Made by a program: the position numbers and the translations under genes. Below the pieces are notes generated by a model. The model saw only the letters and a list, made by a program, of their open reading frames with translations. It was not told the origin of the DNA and did no database searches. A DNA stretch of 64,000 nucleotides from Amycolatopsis rifamycinica (lineage in GTDB: Bacteria; Actinomycetota; Actinomycetes; Mycobacteriales; Pseudonocardiaceae), in assembly GCF_000695625.1 (NCBI RefSeq), contig NZ_JMQI01000005.1, positions 19,813-83,812 on the forward strand. Reading direction: 5' to 3'. Below are positions 1 to 7,838 of this stretch, piece after piece. Positions within the stretch are counted from its first letter, which is position 1, and each line of letters opens with the position of its first letter.

Positions 1-2
1 TG

Positions 3-281
3 ATCACGAACTCGCTCGGGATCCGCTGGGCCACGGTCGGGCCGTTCCTCGGTTCGCACCTCGGCGGTGGCCCCGGCGGCTACCGGCACATGGCCGAGCA
101 CATCGGCAAGTCCATGAAGAAGATGTGGGCCGGGCTGGGCACCCCCAGCCAGGGCCCCGAAGAGCAGGAACGGCTCATCGAAGCCGTCGAAAAGGCTTAC
201 GGCTCCTCCACGTACTCGGAACTCGCCGAGACGCGCGACCGCAAGCAGCTCGCCGTCCTGACGGCATTGGAGGAGAACTGA
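3..281 (+). CDS. 3-hydroxyacyl-CoA dehydrogenase, C-terminal part (cut by window edge)
   Basis: The frame is open from base 3 and ends at a TGA at 279-281; the start lies before the window. The visible 92 residues match the C-terminal all-helical domain of the 3-hydroxyacyl-CoA / L-carnitine dehydrogenase family: a segment reading GPFLGSHLGGGPGGYRHM resembles the conserved GPFLTFHLGGGEGG stretch of those enzymes. Such enzymes oxidise a 3-hydroxyacyl-CoA or carnitine with NAD; the Rossmann domain is not visible, so the substrate cannot be judged. The stop is one base before the ATG of the acyl-CoA dehydrogenase, so the two form an operon, consistent with acyl-CoA catabolism. Confidence 0.8.
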   Translation: MTNSLGIRWATVGPFLGSHLGGGPGGYRHMAEHIGKSMKKMWAGLGTPSQGPEEQERLIEAVEKAYGSSTYSELAETRDRKQLAVLTALEEN

Positions 282-282
282 C

Positions 283-1479
283 ATGACCATGGAAGCACTC
301 GAAGGCCAGCTGACCGCCGACTTCTACAACTACGAGACGCTGCTGAGCGACGAAGAGCGCAAGCTGCTGGTGCGGGCCCGCGACTTCATGCGCACCGACG
401 TCAAGCCGCTGGTGAACGAGAACTGGGAAGCCGGCACCTTCCCGAAGGAGCTCATCGGCCTCTTCCGCGACTCGGGCCTCGCGGGCCTGCCCTACGAGGG
501 CTACGGCGAGCACAAGCCGGCGGTCAGCCACCTCCTCACCGGCATGATGGCGATGGAGATGAGCCGCACGGACGCCTCGGTGGCGACGTTCTTCGGTGTC
601 CACAACGGACTCGCGATGTACTCGATCTACGCCGGCGGCAGCCAGGAGCAGCGCGACCGCTGGCTCCCCGAGATGGCCGCGATGGACAAGATCGGCGCGT
701 TCGCGATGACCGAACCGCTCGGTGGCTCCGACGTCGCGGGCGGCATGCGCACCACCGCCAAGCGCGACGGTGACAGCTGGGTCCTCAACGGCGCCAAGAA
801 GTGGATCGGCAACGCGACCTTCGCCGACTACGTCGTGGTGTGGGCGCGGGACCTCGACGACAACCACGTCAAGGGTTTCGTCGTCGAGAAGGGCACGCCG
901 GGCTTCGTGGCGGAGAAGATCCAGGGCAAGACGGCGTTCCGGATCGTCGAAAACGCCGAGATCACCCTGACCGACGTCCGGGTGCCGGAGGAGAACCGCC
1001 TGCAGGGCATCGACTCCTTCCGCGACGTCGCCGAGATCCTGCGCGCCACCCGCGGTGGCGTGGCCTGGCAGGCACTGGGCGTGATGGTCGGTGCCTACGA
1101 GCTCGCGCTCGACTACGCCAAGGAGCGCCGGCAGTTCGGCCGGCCGATCGCCCGCTTCCAGCTGGTGCAGGACCTGCTCGTGAAGAGCCTCGGCAACATC
1201 ACCGCCTCCTGGGGCATGCTGGTGCAGCTCGCCCGCCTGCAGGACGCGGGGATCTTCCAGGACGAGCACTCGTCGCTGGCCAAGGCGTTCGTCACCGCGC
1301 GGATGCGCGAGGTGGTCGCCTGGAGCCGCGAGATCTTCGGCGGCAACGGGATCGTGCTGGAGTACGACGTCGCGCGGTTCTTCGCCGACGCCGAGGCGAT
1401 CTACTCCTTCGAAGGGACGCGCGAGATGAACACCCTGATCGTCGGCAAGGCGATCACCGGGCAGTCCGCGTTCGTGTGA
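283..1479 (+). CDS. acyl-CoA dehydrogenase family protein
   Basis: A 398-residue protein of normal length for the FAD-dependent acyl-CoA dehydrogenase family, which introduces an alpha-beta double bond into acyl-CoA and passes electrons to ETF. The N-terminal helical domain is followed by the FAD-contacting MTEP-GGSD stretch near residue 145. The C-terminal helix ends with SFEGTREMNTLIVGKA, in which Glu377 is the expected catalytic base. The EGT(x)xxNxLI form resembles glutaryl-CoA dehydrogenases rather than medium-chain enzymes, but the substrate is not proven. The start is supported by GGAGGAG about nine bases upstream, inside the end of the preceding gene. Confidence 0.93.
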   Translation: MTMEALEGQLTADFYNYETLLSDEERKLLVRARDFMRTDVKPLVNENWEAGTFPKELIGLFRDSGLAGLPYEGYGEHKPAVSHLLTGMMAMEMSRTDASVATFFGVHNGLAMYSIYAGGSQEQRDRWLPEMAAMDKIGAFAMTEPLGGSDVAGGMRTTAKRDGDSWVLNGAKKWIGNATFADYVVVWARDLDDNHVKGFVVEKGTPGFVAEKIQGKTAFRIVENAEITLTDVRVPEENRLQGIDSFRDVAEILRATRGGVAWQALGVMVGAYELALDYAKERRQFGRPIARFQLVQDLLVKSLGNITASWGMLVQLARLQDAGIFQDEHSSLAKAFVTARMREVVAWSREIFGGNGIVLEYDVARFFADAEAIYSFEGTREMNTLIVGKAITGQSAFV

Positions 1480-1488
1480 GGGAGCGGC

Positions 1489-2718
1489 TCAGTTGACGCA
1501 GCCGGCGGCCGTACTGGCCGCCGGCTGTTTCGTGTCCGAAGTGCCCGGAGTGCCCGAAGTGCCCGGCGTCGGCACCGTCGTCGCCGTGGCGGCCACCGGC
1601 TTCACGCCGCCGGTCGTGTCGTCGCCGGCCGCCCGGACCGCCGCGGTGCTGATCGCCGTGCGGACGAACTGCTGGACCTGCGCCGGGTCGACCTTGACCG
1701 CGTCGCCGTCGGACGGCGTCGCCAGCGACAGGCTCTGCACCGGGATGGTGGCGAACGCGATCGCGCCCGAGGTCATCCCCCGCAGCTGCTGCGCGAAGCT
1801 CAGGATGTCCCAGCCCCTGTCCAGCACCACCGAGCCCTGCACCGCGCCGACCAGCGAACCCAGCTTCGACGGGTCGGTGAACGTGCCCGCGCTGAGCACC
1901 TTCTTCGCCATCCCGGAGAGGAACGCCTGCTGCCGCGCGATGCGGTCGAGGTCGCCGTTGAGCAGCCCGTGGCGCTGGCGGACGAAGGCGAGCGCCTGCG
2001 CGCCGGACAGCGTCTGCGGGCCGGCCGCGAAGTCCGCGCCGGAGTAGCTGTCGTGCACCGGCGCCTTGAGGCAGACCTCGACGCCGCCGACGGCCCGCGA
2101 CAGCGCGTCGAAGCCCGCGAGGTTGATCGCCGCGTAGTGGTTGATCGTCAGCCCGGTGAACTTCTCCACGGTCTGGATCGCGGTCTTCGCGCCCACCTCG
2201 TTCGCCGCCACCTCCAGCTGCGCGCCGGAGAGCCCCTGGGCGCGCAGACCGGACATCGCGGCGTTCTTGCCGCGGCTGTAGGCCGAGTTGATCTTGTGCT
2301 TGCCGTACCCGCCCGCGATGTCCACATAGGAGTCGCGCGGGATCGAGACGGCGGTGGCCGCGGCGCCCCCGGCCGGGATGTGCACCACGATGATCGTGTC
2401 GGTGGTGTCGCCGCCGTCGTCGCCGCCCCCGGCGTGGAGGGCGTCGAGCACGGTCTGCGGCAACGGGTTGCCGTACGCGTCCGTTCGCGCGTCGATCCCG
2501 ACGAGCAGGATGTTCTGGGCGACCCGCAGCGGCTCGCCGGGCGGGGTGTCCTCGACGTCGACCTGAGCGGCCGGCGGGATGACGTCGGCGGTGACGATGC
2601 CGGCGTCCAGGGAACTCAGCTGCGTCCACAGGTAGCCGGTGGCCCCGAGCACCACCGTCGAAACGACGCCGAGCGCGACCCGGCCGCCGATGCGGCTCCC
2701 CCGCGACGACAACAGCAC
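1489..2718 (-). CDS. LytR-CpsA-Psr (LCP) family cell-wall glycopolymer ligase
   Basis: LCP enzymes sit outside the membrane and attach glycopolymers such as arabinogalactan or teichoic acid to peptidoglycan from a lipid-linked donor. The protein (409 aa) has one N-terminal membrane segment and an LCP domain with the typical blocks ILLVGIDAR, a D-T-x-x-x-V-H strand, SIPRDSYV with the phosphate-binding Arg-Asp, KINSAY and FVRQRH. The C-terminal tail is Thr/Gly/Pro-rich. I prefer the GTG at 2718 because AAGGGG lies at good spacing; the frame also allows a GTG at 2766 (425 aa) with no visible ribosome site. It is convergent with the acyl-CoA dehydrogenase, nine bases apart. Confidence 0.9.
   Translation of the reverse strand: MLLSSRGSRIGGRVALGVVSTVVLGATGYLWTQLSSLDAGIVTADVIPPAAQVDVEDTPPGEPLRVAQNILLVGIDARTDAYGNPLPQTVLDALHAGGGDDGGDTTDTIIVVHIPAGGAAATAVSIPRDSYVDIAGGYGKHKINSAYSRGKNAAMSGLRAQGLSGAQLEVAANEVGAKTAIQTVEKFTGLTINHYAAINLAGFDALSRAVGGVEVCLKAPVHDSYSGADFAAGPQTLSGAQALAFVRQRHGLLNGDLDRIARQQAFLSGMAKKVLSAGTFTDPSKLGSLVGAVQGSVVLDRGWDILSFAQQLRGMTSGAIAFATIPVQSLSLATPSDGDAVKVDPAQVQQFVRTAISTAAVRAAGDDTTGGVKPVAATATTVPTPGTSGTPGTSDTKQPAASTAAGCVN
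1499..1527 (+). terminator. intrinsic-type terminator inside the 3' end of the opposing LCP gene
   Basis: A 12-bp perfect stem (1499-1510 with 1516-1527) and a 5-base loop are followed by TTTCG on the plus strand. It lies 20 bp after the acyl-CoA dehydrogenase stop and is made from the last sense codons of the convergent LCP gene, so one sequence seems to serve both as coding DNA and as terminator. Confidence 0.55.
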
Positions 2719-2926
2719 GACGTTCCCCTTGCTTCCCTCTGGCGACTTCCCCTCTTCGAGGATCACCGGGTTTGCTGGGAATCAGCTGAGAAAGTTGTCG
2801 GAAACTCGTGACGCTGCCCGATCGGCCGAGCAAGTTCGGGCCGATCGGCCCGTTTTGCCACGCAGGGTAGGGATTCGCGCACTCCCCAGTGCTGTGTCAC
2901 CGGCCACAGTAGCCGCCTTCACCGTG

Positions 2927-3673
2927 TCACCGCGGCAGTTTGCGCCAAATGGCGCGAGGCAGAAGGCGCATCGCGAAGAAGACCGGACGGAGCATTCCGG
3001 GCACCCAGACGACCCCGCGGCCGCGGCGCAGCGCCGCCACCGTCGCCTCGGCCACCTGGTCCGGGGTGCTGGAGAACGGCGCGGGCGTCATGCCCTCGGT
3101 CATCCGCCCGATCACGAAGCCGGGGCGGACGAGCAGCAAGTGGACGCCGGAGCCGTGCAATGCGTCGGCGAGACCGCTCGCGAAGCCGTCGAGGCCGGCT
3201 TTGGCGGAGCCGTAGACGTAGTTCGCGCGGCGCACCCGCACCCCGGCCACCGACGAGAACACGACGAGCCGGCCGTGTCCCTGCGCGCGCAGCAGGTTCG
3301 CCGCGTGGGTCAGCACGCCGACCTGGGCGACGTAGTCGGTGTGCACGATGGCGGCGGCGTGCGCGGCGTCGCGCTCCGCACGCGCTTGGTCGCCGAGGAT
3401 GCCGAAGGCGAGCACGATGGTTTCCAGCGGGCCGTGCTCGGCCGCCACCTTCTCCAGGAACGGGCCCTGCGCGGCGAGGTCGTCGGCGTCGAACTCGGCC
3501 GGTTCCACCGTCTCGGCGCCGGCCTCGCGCAGCGCGGCCACCTCCCCGCTCAGGTCCGCGCCCGGCCGCGCGGCCAGCACGAACCGCCGGACGTCGCCGC
3601 TGACCAGGCGTTTCGCCACGGCCAGCCCGATTTCGCTGCGTCCGCCCAACACCAGCACTGTTCCGCTCACCAC
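2927..3673 (-). CDS. dprE2: SDR reductase, decaprenylphosphoryl-2-keto-ribose reductase (DprE2)-like
   Basis: This 248-residue SDR has an atypical nucleotide-binding loop LGGRSEIGLA at residues 8-17, and YGSAK with the catalytic Tyr and Lys near 155. DprE2 works with the oxidase DprE1 to epimerise decaprenylphosphoryl-ribose to decaprenylphosphoryl-arabinose for arabinogalactan. The GGRSEIG signature, the C-terminal WVPGMLRPVF segment and the length (about 250) fit this family. The dprE1 partner is not adjacent, so the assignment rests on family resemblance. It lies beside an LCP gene, which also fits wall building. A start three bases downstream is equally possible. Confidence 0.8.
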   Translation of the reverse strand: MVSGTVLVLGGRSEIGLAVAKRLVSGDVRRFVLAARPGADLSGEVAALREAGAETVEPAEFDADDLAAQGPFLEKVAAEHGPLETIVLAFGILGDQARAERDAAHAAAIVHTDYVAQVGVLTHAANLLRAQGHGRLVVFSSVAGVRVRRANYVYGSAKAGLDGFASGLADALHGSGVHLLLVRPGFVIGRMTEGMTPAPFSSTPDQVAEATVAALRRGRGVVWVPGMLRPVFFAMRLLPRAIWRKLPR

Positions 3674-3710
3674 CGCAGTTTCCCAGTCCGGGTGCGCTAG
3701 CGTTCCCGGG

Positions 3711-4739
3711 GTGGGGCACGCGCGGGACTTCGAGACGCTCGTCGAACGGCACCGCCGGGAGATCCAGGTGCACTGCTACCGGATGCTCGGTTCGCTGGCC
3801 GACGCCGAAGACCTCGCGCAAGAGACGTTCCTGCGCGCGTGGAAGGGCCGCGAAGGGTTCGAGGGCCGGGCGAGCGTGCGCACCTGGCTCTACCGGATCG
3901 CGACGAACGCCTGCCTCGACGTCCTCGCCCGCCGTCCGCGGCGCGTGCTGCCCGACCAGCTCGGCCCGGCCGGGGAGCCGGACGGGCCGATCGCGGCGGC
4001 CGACCTGCCGTGGCTCGAGCCGTACCCGGACCGGCTGCTCGAGGGCGCGGCCCCCGACGACACCGGCGCCGCCGTCGTCGAGCGGGAGACCATCGAGCTG
4101 GCCTACCTCGCCGCCGTCCAGTACCTCCCGCCGCGGCAGCGGGCGACGTTGATCCTGCGAGACGTGCTCGGCTGGTCGGCGAAGGAGACGGCGGCGTTGC
4201 TGGAGACGAGCGTGGCTTCGGCGAACAGCGCGCTCCAGCGCGCTCGTGCGACGTTGCGTGAGCGGTTGCCCGCGCGGCGTGCGGAGTGGACGGTCGGCGA
4301 CGCGACGGCCGAGGAAACGGCGCTCCTGAAGCGGTTCATCGCCGCGTACGAAGCCGGCGACCCGTCCGCGGTCGCCCGGCTGCTGCACGAAGACGCGCAG
4401 GCCATCATGCCGCCGTACCCGTTGTGGTTCGGCAGCCGCGCTTCGATCGTCCGGGCGCTCTCGCATTCGCTGGCCCCGGCGTCGCCGGACTGCGTCGGGC
4501 AGTTCCGGATGCGGCCGGTGCGCGCCAACCGCCAGCCGGCGGTGGCCACCTACCTGAAGCGCCCGGGAGAGCACGACCACCGGTGGTTCGGTGTCACCTT
4601 GTTCACCATCGAGGCCGGGTGGATCACGGCGATGGCCGCGTTCGAGTCGGCCACGGCGGCGGCGTGGGGCCTGCCGGAGACGTGGCCCGGAGAGCACGAC
4701 GACCACGGGTCCGCGGGAAAGATGCAAAGAAACGCATAG
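3711..4739 (+). CDS. ECF RNA polymerase sigma factor with C-terminal SnoaL-like domain (SigG/SigX5 type)
   Basis: The protein (342 aa from GTG 3711) has sigma region 2 (RHRREIQVHCYRMLG then DAEDLAQETFLRAW) at about residues 10-45. Region 4 (LPPRQRATLILRDVLGWSAKETAALL) is at about 140-175, and a 130-residue SnoaL-like extension ends the protein. This architecture is known from SigG-type ECF factors, where the extra domain may replace a dedicated anti-sigma factor. A longer reading frame extends upstream but runs antisense to dprE2. The GTG at 3711 starts the conserved part only 37 bp from the divergent dprE2 start, so the mRNA may be nearly leaderless. Confidence 0.9.
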   Translation: MGHARDFETLVERHRREIQVHCYRMLGSLADAEDLAQETFLRAWKGREGFEGRASVRTWLYRIATNACLDVLARRPRRVLPDQLGPAGEPDGPIAAADLPWLEPYPDRLLEGAAPDDTGAAVVERETIELAYLAAVQYLPPRQRATLILRDVLGWSAKETAALLETSVASANSALQRARATLRERLPARRAEWTVGDATAEETALLKRFIAAYEAGDPSAVARLLHEDAQAIMPPYPLWFGSRASIVRALSHSLAPASPDCVGQFRMRPVRANRQPAVATYLKRPGEHDHRWFGVTLFTIEAGWITAMAAFESATAAAWGLPETWPGEHDDHGSAGKMQRNA

Positions 4740-4757
4740 ATATCGCGCACCGAAAAA

Positions 4758-4796
4758 GCCCGGGTGGGTGATTCACGAGGAATCACCCACCCGGGC
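4758..4796 (-). terminator. intrinsic terminator of the whiB-like gene
   Basis: A perfect 17-bp inverted repeat (4758-4774 with 4780-4796) has a five-base loop ACGAG. Read on the minus strand the stem is followed by TTTTTC (complement of 4752-4757), a classical intrinsic terminator 80 bp after the WhiB stop. The same hairpin lies just after the stop of the convergent sigma factor gene and may act for it too, though without a T-run. Confidence 0.85.
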
Positions 4797-4877
4797 GCGC
4801 ACTCGGCCGGAATCGATTTCTTCCGGATTCGGTGGTGGTACTCGCGGCCGCCGGGAAGAGGTCACCGGGGCGGCGCG

Positions 4878-5141
4878 TCAAGCCGCTCGGTGCCGCTCGG
4901 GCGCGGTGCGCACCAGCCGGCGGCGTTCGTCCGCGGTGATGCCGCCGAAGACGCCGTGGTCGAGGCCGTTGTCGAGCGCGTAGCCGAGGCATTCGGCGCG
5001 CACGGGGCAGCGCGCGCACACGGCCTTCGCCTGCGCCGTCTGCCGGGCGCCGGGGCCGACCTCGGAGATCGGGAAGAACAGTTCCGGGTCCTCGTCCTTA
5101 CAGGCCGCGAGTTCCGCCCAGCCCGTCATCGTGGCTTCCAT
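4878..5141 (-). CDS. WhiB-family iron-sulfur transcriptional regulator (WhiB1-like)
   Basis: An 87-residue WhiB protein with the four [4Fe-4S] cysteines at C14, C42, C45 and C51, in the order C-x27-CxxC-x5-C. Residues CKDEDPELFFP and CARCPVRAECL closely resemble mycobacterial WhiB1, an NO-responsive partner of the housekeeping sigma factor. The turn usually written G(V/I)WGG reads GVFGG, with Phe in place of the sigma-contacting Trp. A strong GAGGAGG lies upstream of the ATG at 5141; a second Met four codons later is a possible start. The gene is monocistronic, with its own terminator downstream. Confidence 0.93.
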   Translation of the reverse strand: MEATMTGWAELAACKDEDPELFFPISEVGPGARQTAQAKAVCARCPVRAECLGYALDNGLDHGVFGGITADERRRLVRTAPERHRAA

Positions 5142-5679
5142 TTCCTTCGTTCACCTCCTCGTCTTACTGTTACTGCTTCCCATTGTTGGGGCGCGTCAAC
5201 CGACTTAACCGCGGCGGACGCGCGAGCGTATCCGCCTGGGTCAAGGGGGTTTTGGCTTCGGTCCCCGGCTCACCCTCCGGGCAACCAAGACTGCAACACA
5301 TGAGAGTACGCCTTTCTTCCGGGGATCTCGATGTCGATCACGTCACCCGATCGGCGACGCCCGCGCGCGGCAAGCGCCCGCCGAGCGGTCTCGGGCCGGA
5401 CGGCACCGGTCCGCTTCTGCGTTGTCCGAAGGGGGTTTCCGGTCACGGGTGATCGAAACCCGGTATCCGGGAACCGCTGCGCCCGCGTGTCCGGAACCCG
5501 CCGTTCGCGGGCGCGCGCGTCGCCGGCCGCCGACTGCCCCCGCCTGCTCGTCACCACCCGTCACCGAAGCAACGCGGTCCATTACTCCTACCGGGCAGTC
5601 TTGATCGGATCGTTACACGTAGCGGTCACCTCAGTGCACCTGTCCTTGTGAGGGCGAGGGCGAGGGGTGGTGGGGTGCC
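5142..5679. other. 538-bp intergenic region between whiB-like and sigma genes
   Basis: I see no convincing gene here; open frames on both strands have no family pattern and no ribosome site. The left end holds the whiB leader. A TTGACG at 5194-5199 (minus strand) is a possible -35 element, but no good -10 element is placed 17-18 bases from it. The long divergent spacer would fit complex regulation of whiB. Confidence 0.5.
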
Positions 5680-6168
5680 GTGTGCGGTCACGACGAGTTC
5701 GACGCGTTCTTCCGCGCCGACTTCCCGGCTCTCGTGGCCTTCCTCTGCAAGGCCGGGTTCGAGGTCGAGACGGCGCGTGACGTCGCCGCCGAGGCGATGC
5801 TGCACGCGCTGGAGGCGTGGCCGACCGCGGAGGACCCGCGCGCGTGGGTGCGCCGGGTCGCCGGGCGGCTGATCGACGCCCCGGGCGACGCGCGGGCGGA
5901 CTGGACCCTGGCGGGCGACCCGCGGGACGACGAGGAGCTCACCGGGCTGGTCGAGCAGCACGCGGGGCTGATCGACCTGCTCGCCGCCCTCCCGGGCAAG
6001 CAGCGGATGGTCCTGGCGTGGTCGCTCGACGGGTTCACGCCGTCCCAGATCGCGGAGGCCCTCCGGGTCGCGCCCGCGACCGTCCGGTCCACCCTCCGCC
6101 ACGTGCGGGAACGCCTCAAGCGACTCCGGGCCGCTCCGTCCGGTGATCAGCGGGACAGGGAAAGGTGA
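5680..6168 (+). CDS. short ECF-type sigma factor
   Basis: This 162-residue protein has a region-2-like start (FDAFFRADFPALVAFLCKAGF, then AEAMLHALEAWP) and a clear region 4 (LPGKQRMVLAWSLDGFTPSQIAEALRVAPATVRSTLRHVRERLKRL) from about residue 105. It directs RNA polymerase to alternative promoters; targets are unknown. The GTG start is preceded by a G-rich stretch rather than a classical site. Its TGA overlaps the GTG of the next sigma gene (GTGA), so two sigma factors are translationally coupled and no anti-sigma gene is visible, which is unusual. Confidence 0.85.
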   Translation: MCGHDEFDAFFRADFPALVAFLCKAGFEVETARDVAAEAMLHALEAWPTAEDPRAWVRRVAGRLIDAPGDARADWTLAGDPRDDEELTGLVEQHAGLIDLLAALPGKQRMVLAWSLDGFTPSQIAEALRVAPATVRSTLRHVRERLKRLRAAPSGDQRDRER

Positions 6169-6911
6169 GCGAAATGCCGGCAACCGGGTACGGGGATCGG
6201 GCGATCACCGAGCAGCTGCGGGAGTCCAACGCCGCGCTGCACGACTCGCTGCGCGCCGGGCTCGACGTGGAGGGCACGCTGCTGCGGGTGCGCAGCCGGG
6301 CGCTCGTCCGGGAGATCGCCGCGGCGCAGCCCGCCGAAGCGTTCCCGCCGCACTGGCGGCACCACGACGAGCCGGTGGCCGCCGCGATGGCCGGCGACGA
6401 CGCGGCGACCGCGCGCCTGCTCGCCACCATCCGGCCGCTGGTGGTGCGGTACTGCCGCGCCCGCGTCGGCCGCCACGAGCGCTCGTTCGCTTCGGCGGAC
6501 GACGTCGCCCAGGAGGTCTGCCTCGCGGTGCTCACCGCGTTGCCGTCCTACCACGACCAGGGCCGCCCGTTCCTCGCGTTCGTCTACGGCATCGCCCAGC
6601 ACAAGGTGGCCGACGCCCACCGCGCCGCGGCCCGCAACCGCGCCGACCCGGTGCCCGAGGTCCCGGACGGCGTGAGCGACCTGGCCGGTCCGGAGCAGCG
6701 GGCCCTGCGGTTCGAGCTGAACGAGCGGCTGGCCCGGCTGCTGGACGTGCTGCCGCCGAAGCAGCGGGAGATCGTCGTGCTGCGGGTGGTGGTCGGGCTC
6801 TCGGCGGAGGAGACGGCCGCCGCGGTGGGATCCACGCCCGGGGCCGTCCGGGTGGCCCAGCACCGCGCGCTCGGCCGCCTGCGCCGGTTGCTCACCGGCG
6901 AAGAGAGCTAA
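6165..6911 (+). CDS. shbA: ECF sigma factor of the ShbA/SigD type
   Basis: A 248-residue sigma factor with an extra N-terminal region of about 85 residues. Region 2 follows (RPLVVRYCRARVGRHERSF, DDVAQEVCLAVLTALP, FVYGIAQHKVADAHRA), then region 4 (LPPKQREIVVLRVVVGLSAEETAAAVGSTPGAVRVAQHRALGRL). These blocks match ShbA of Streptomyces, the ECF factor that drives the principal sigma gene hrdB, and mycobacterial SigD. The N-terminal extension is longer than in the ShbA proteins I recall. It starts at GTG 6165, overlapping the previous stop, and ends overlapping the convergent LysR stop by four bases. Confidence 0.85.
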   Translation: MSEMPATGYGDRAITEQLRESNAALHDSLRAGLDVEGTLLRVRSRALVREIAAAQPAEAFPPHWRHHDEPVAAAMAGDDAATARLLATIRPLVVRYCRARVGRHERSFASADDVAQEVCLAVLTALPSYHDQGRPFLAFVYGIAQHKVADAHRAAARNRADPVPEVPDGVSDLAGPEQRALRFELNERLARLLDVLPPKQREIVVLRVVVGLSAEETAAAVGSTPGAVRVAQHRALGRLRRLLTGEES

Positions 6912-7741
6912 CGCCGCACCCGCTCGAGGACGAACTCCGCCAGCGCCGCGGCCGGGCCCGCCATCGACTCCCTGGCCAGCAGCATGAACTCGATGTCGCC
7001 GGGCTCGGGCAAGCCGTCGAGCTCGACCAGGTCGGCCGGGATCAGGCTGCGCGCGTGCAGGGTCACCCCCAGGCCGGCCGCCGCCGCGGCGCGCAGGCCG
7101 GTGAGGCTCGACGTCTGGCACGCCGCCCGCCACTCCAGGCCCGCCCGCTCGAGGACCTCCACCGCCAGCTGCCGCGTGATCGACGGCATCGGGTACTGCA
7201 CCAGCGGCACCGGCTGGCCCGGCTCCAGCACGGTCGCCGCCGACCCGATCCAGACCAACGGCTCCCGCCACAGCAGCCGGCCGTGGTGCGCGCCCGGGCG
7301 GCGCTTGCCCAGCACCAGGTCGAGCTGCCCGGCGCGCAGCCGCTGCGCCAGCACGTCCGACAGCTCGACCGTCAGCTCGACGTCCACCAGCGGGTGACTG
7401 CGGCGCAGCCGGTGCAGGATCTCCGGCAGCTCGCCGAGCGCGAAGTCCTCGGAGACGCCGAAGCGCACTCGGCCGCGCAGTTCCGCGCCGCGGAAGTGCC
7501 GCTCCGCGCGCTCTTCGGTGTCGACGACGGTCTGGGCGAACCCGAGCATCGCCTGCCCGCGCGCGGTGAGTTCGACCGTGTGGGTGTCGCGGGCGAACAG
7601 CAGCCCGCCGGAGTCGCGCTCGAGCCGCCGGACGTGCTGGCTGACGGTCGGCTGGCCGACCCCCAGCCGCCGCGCGGCCGCGGTGAAGCTGCGCGTCTCG
7701 GCGACGGCGAGGAACGAACGGCAGAGGCGGGGGTCCAGCAC
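6908..7741 (-). CDS. LysR-family transcriptional regulator
   Basis: A 277-residue LTTR with an N-terminal winged HTH (residues 4-62, FLAVAETRSFTAAARRLGVGQPTVSQHVRRLE) and a substrate-binding domain. The start is GTG 7741. It is divergent from the SBF-like transporter gene with about 100 bp between them, the usual arrangement for a LysR protein that controls its neighbour in response to the transported compound. This pairing is inference from position. Confidence 0.92.
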   Translation of the reverse strand: MLDPRLCRSFLAVAETRSFTAAARRLGVGQPTVSQHVRRLERDSGGLLFARDTHTVELTARGQAMLGFAQTVVDTEERAERHFRGAELRGRVRFGVSEDFALGELPEILHRLRRSHPLVDVELTVELSDVLAQRLRAGQLDLVLGKRRPGAHHGRLLWREPLVWIGSAATVLEPGQPVPLVQYPMPSITRQLAVEVLERAGLEWRAACQTSSLTGLRAAAAAGLGVTLHARSLIPADLVELDGLPEPGDIEFMLLARESMAGPAAALAEFVLERVRR

Positions 7742-7838
7742 CGGGGCAGCCTATCGCGATCCGCGATGACAGTCAGTCCGGTCATCGGGGTTCCGAATGA
7801 GCACCGGCGCACCGAGAATGGGTTGCGGAAGGAGATCC

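Noticed and set aside
175..1269. Long minus-strand open frame opposite the acyl-CoA dehydrogenase (364 codons)
   Set aside because: His/Arg/Val-rich composition typical of antisense shadows in GC-rich DNA; the plus-strand gene is unmistakable.
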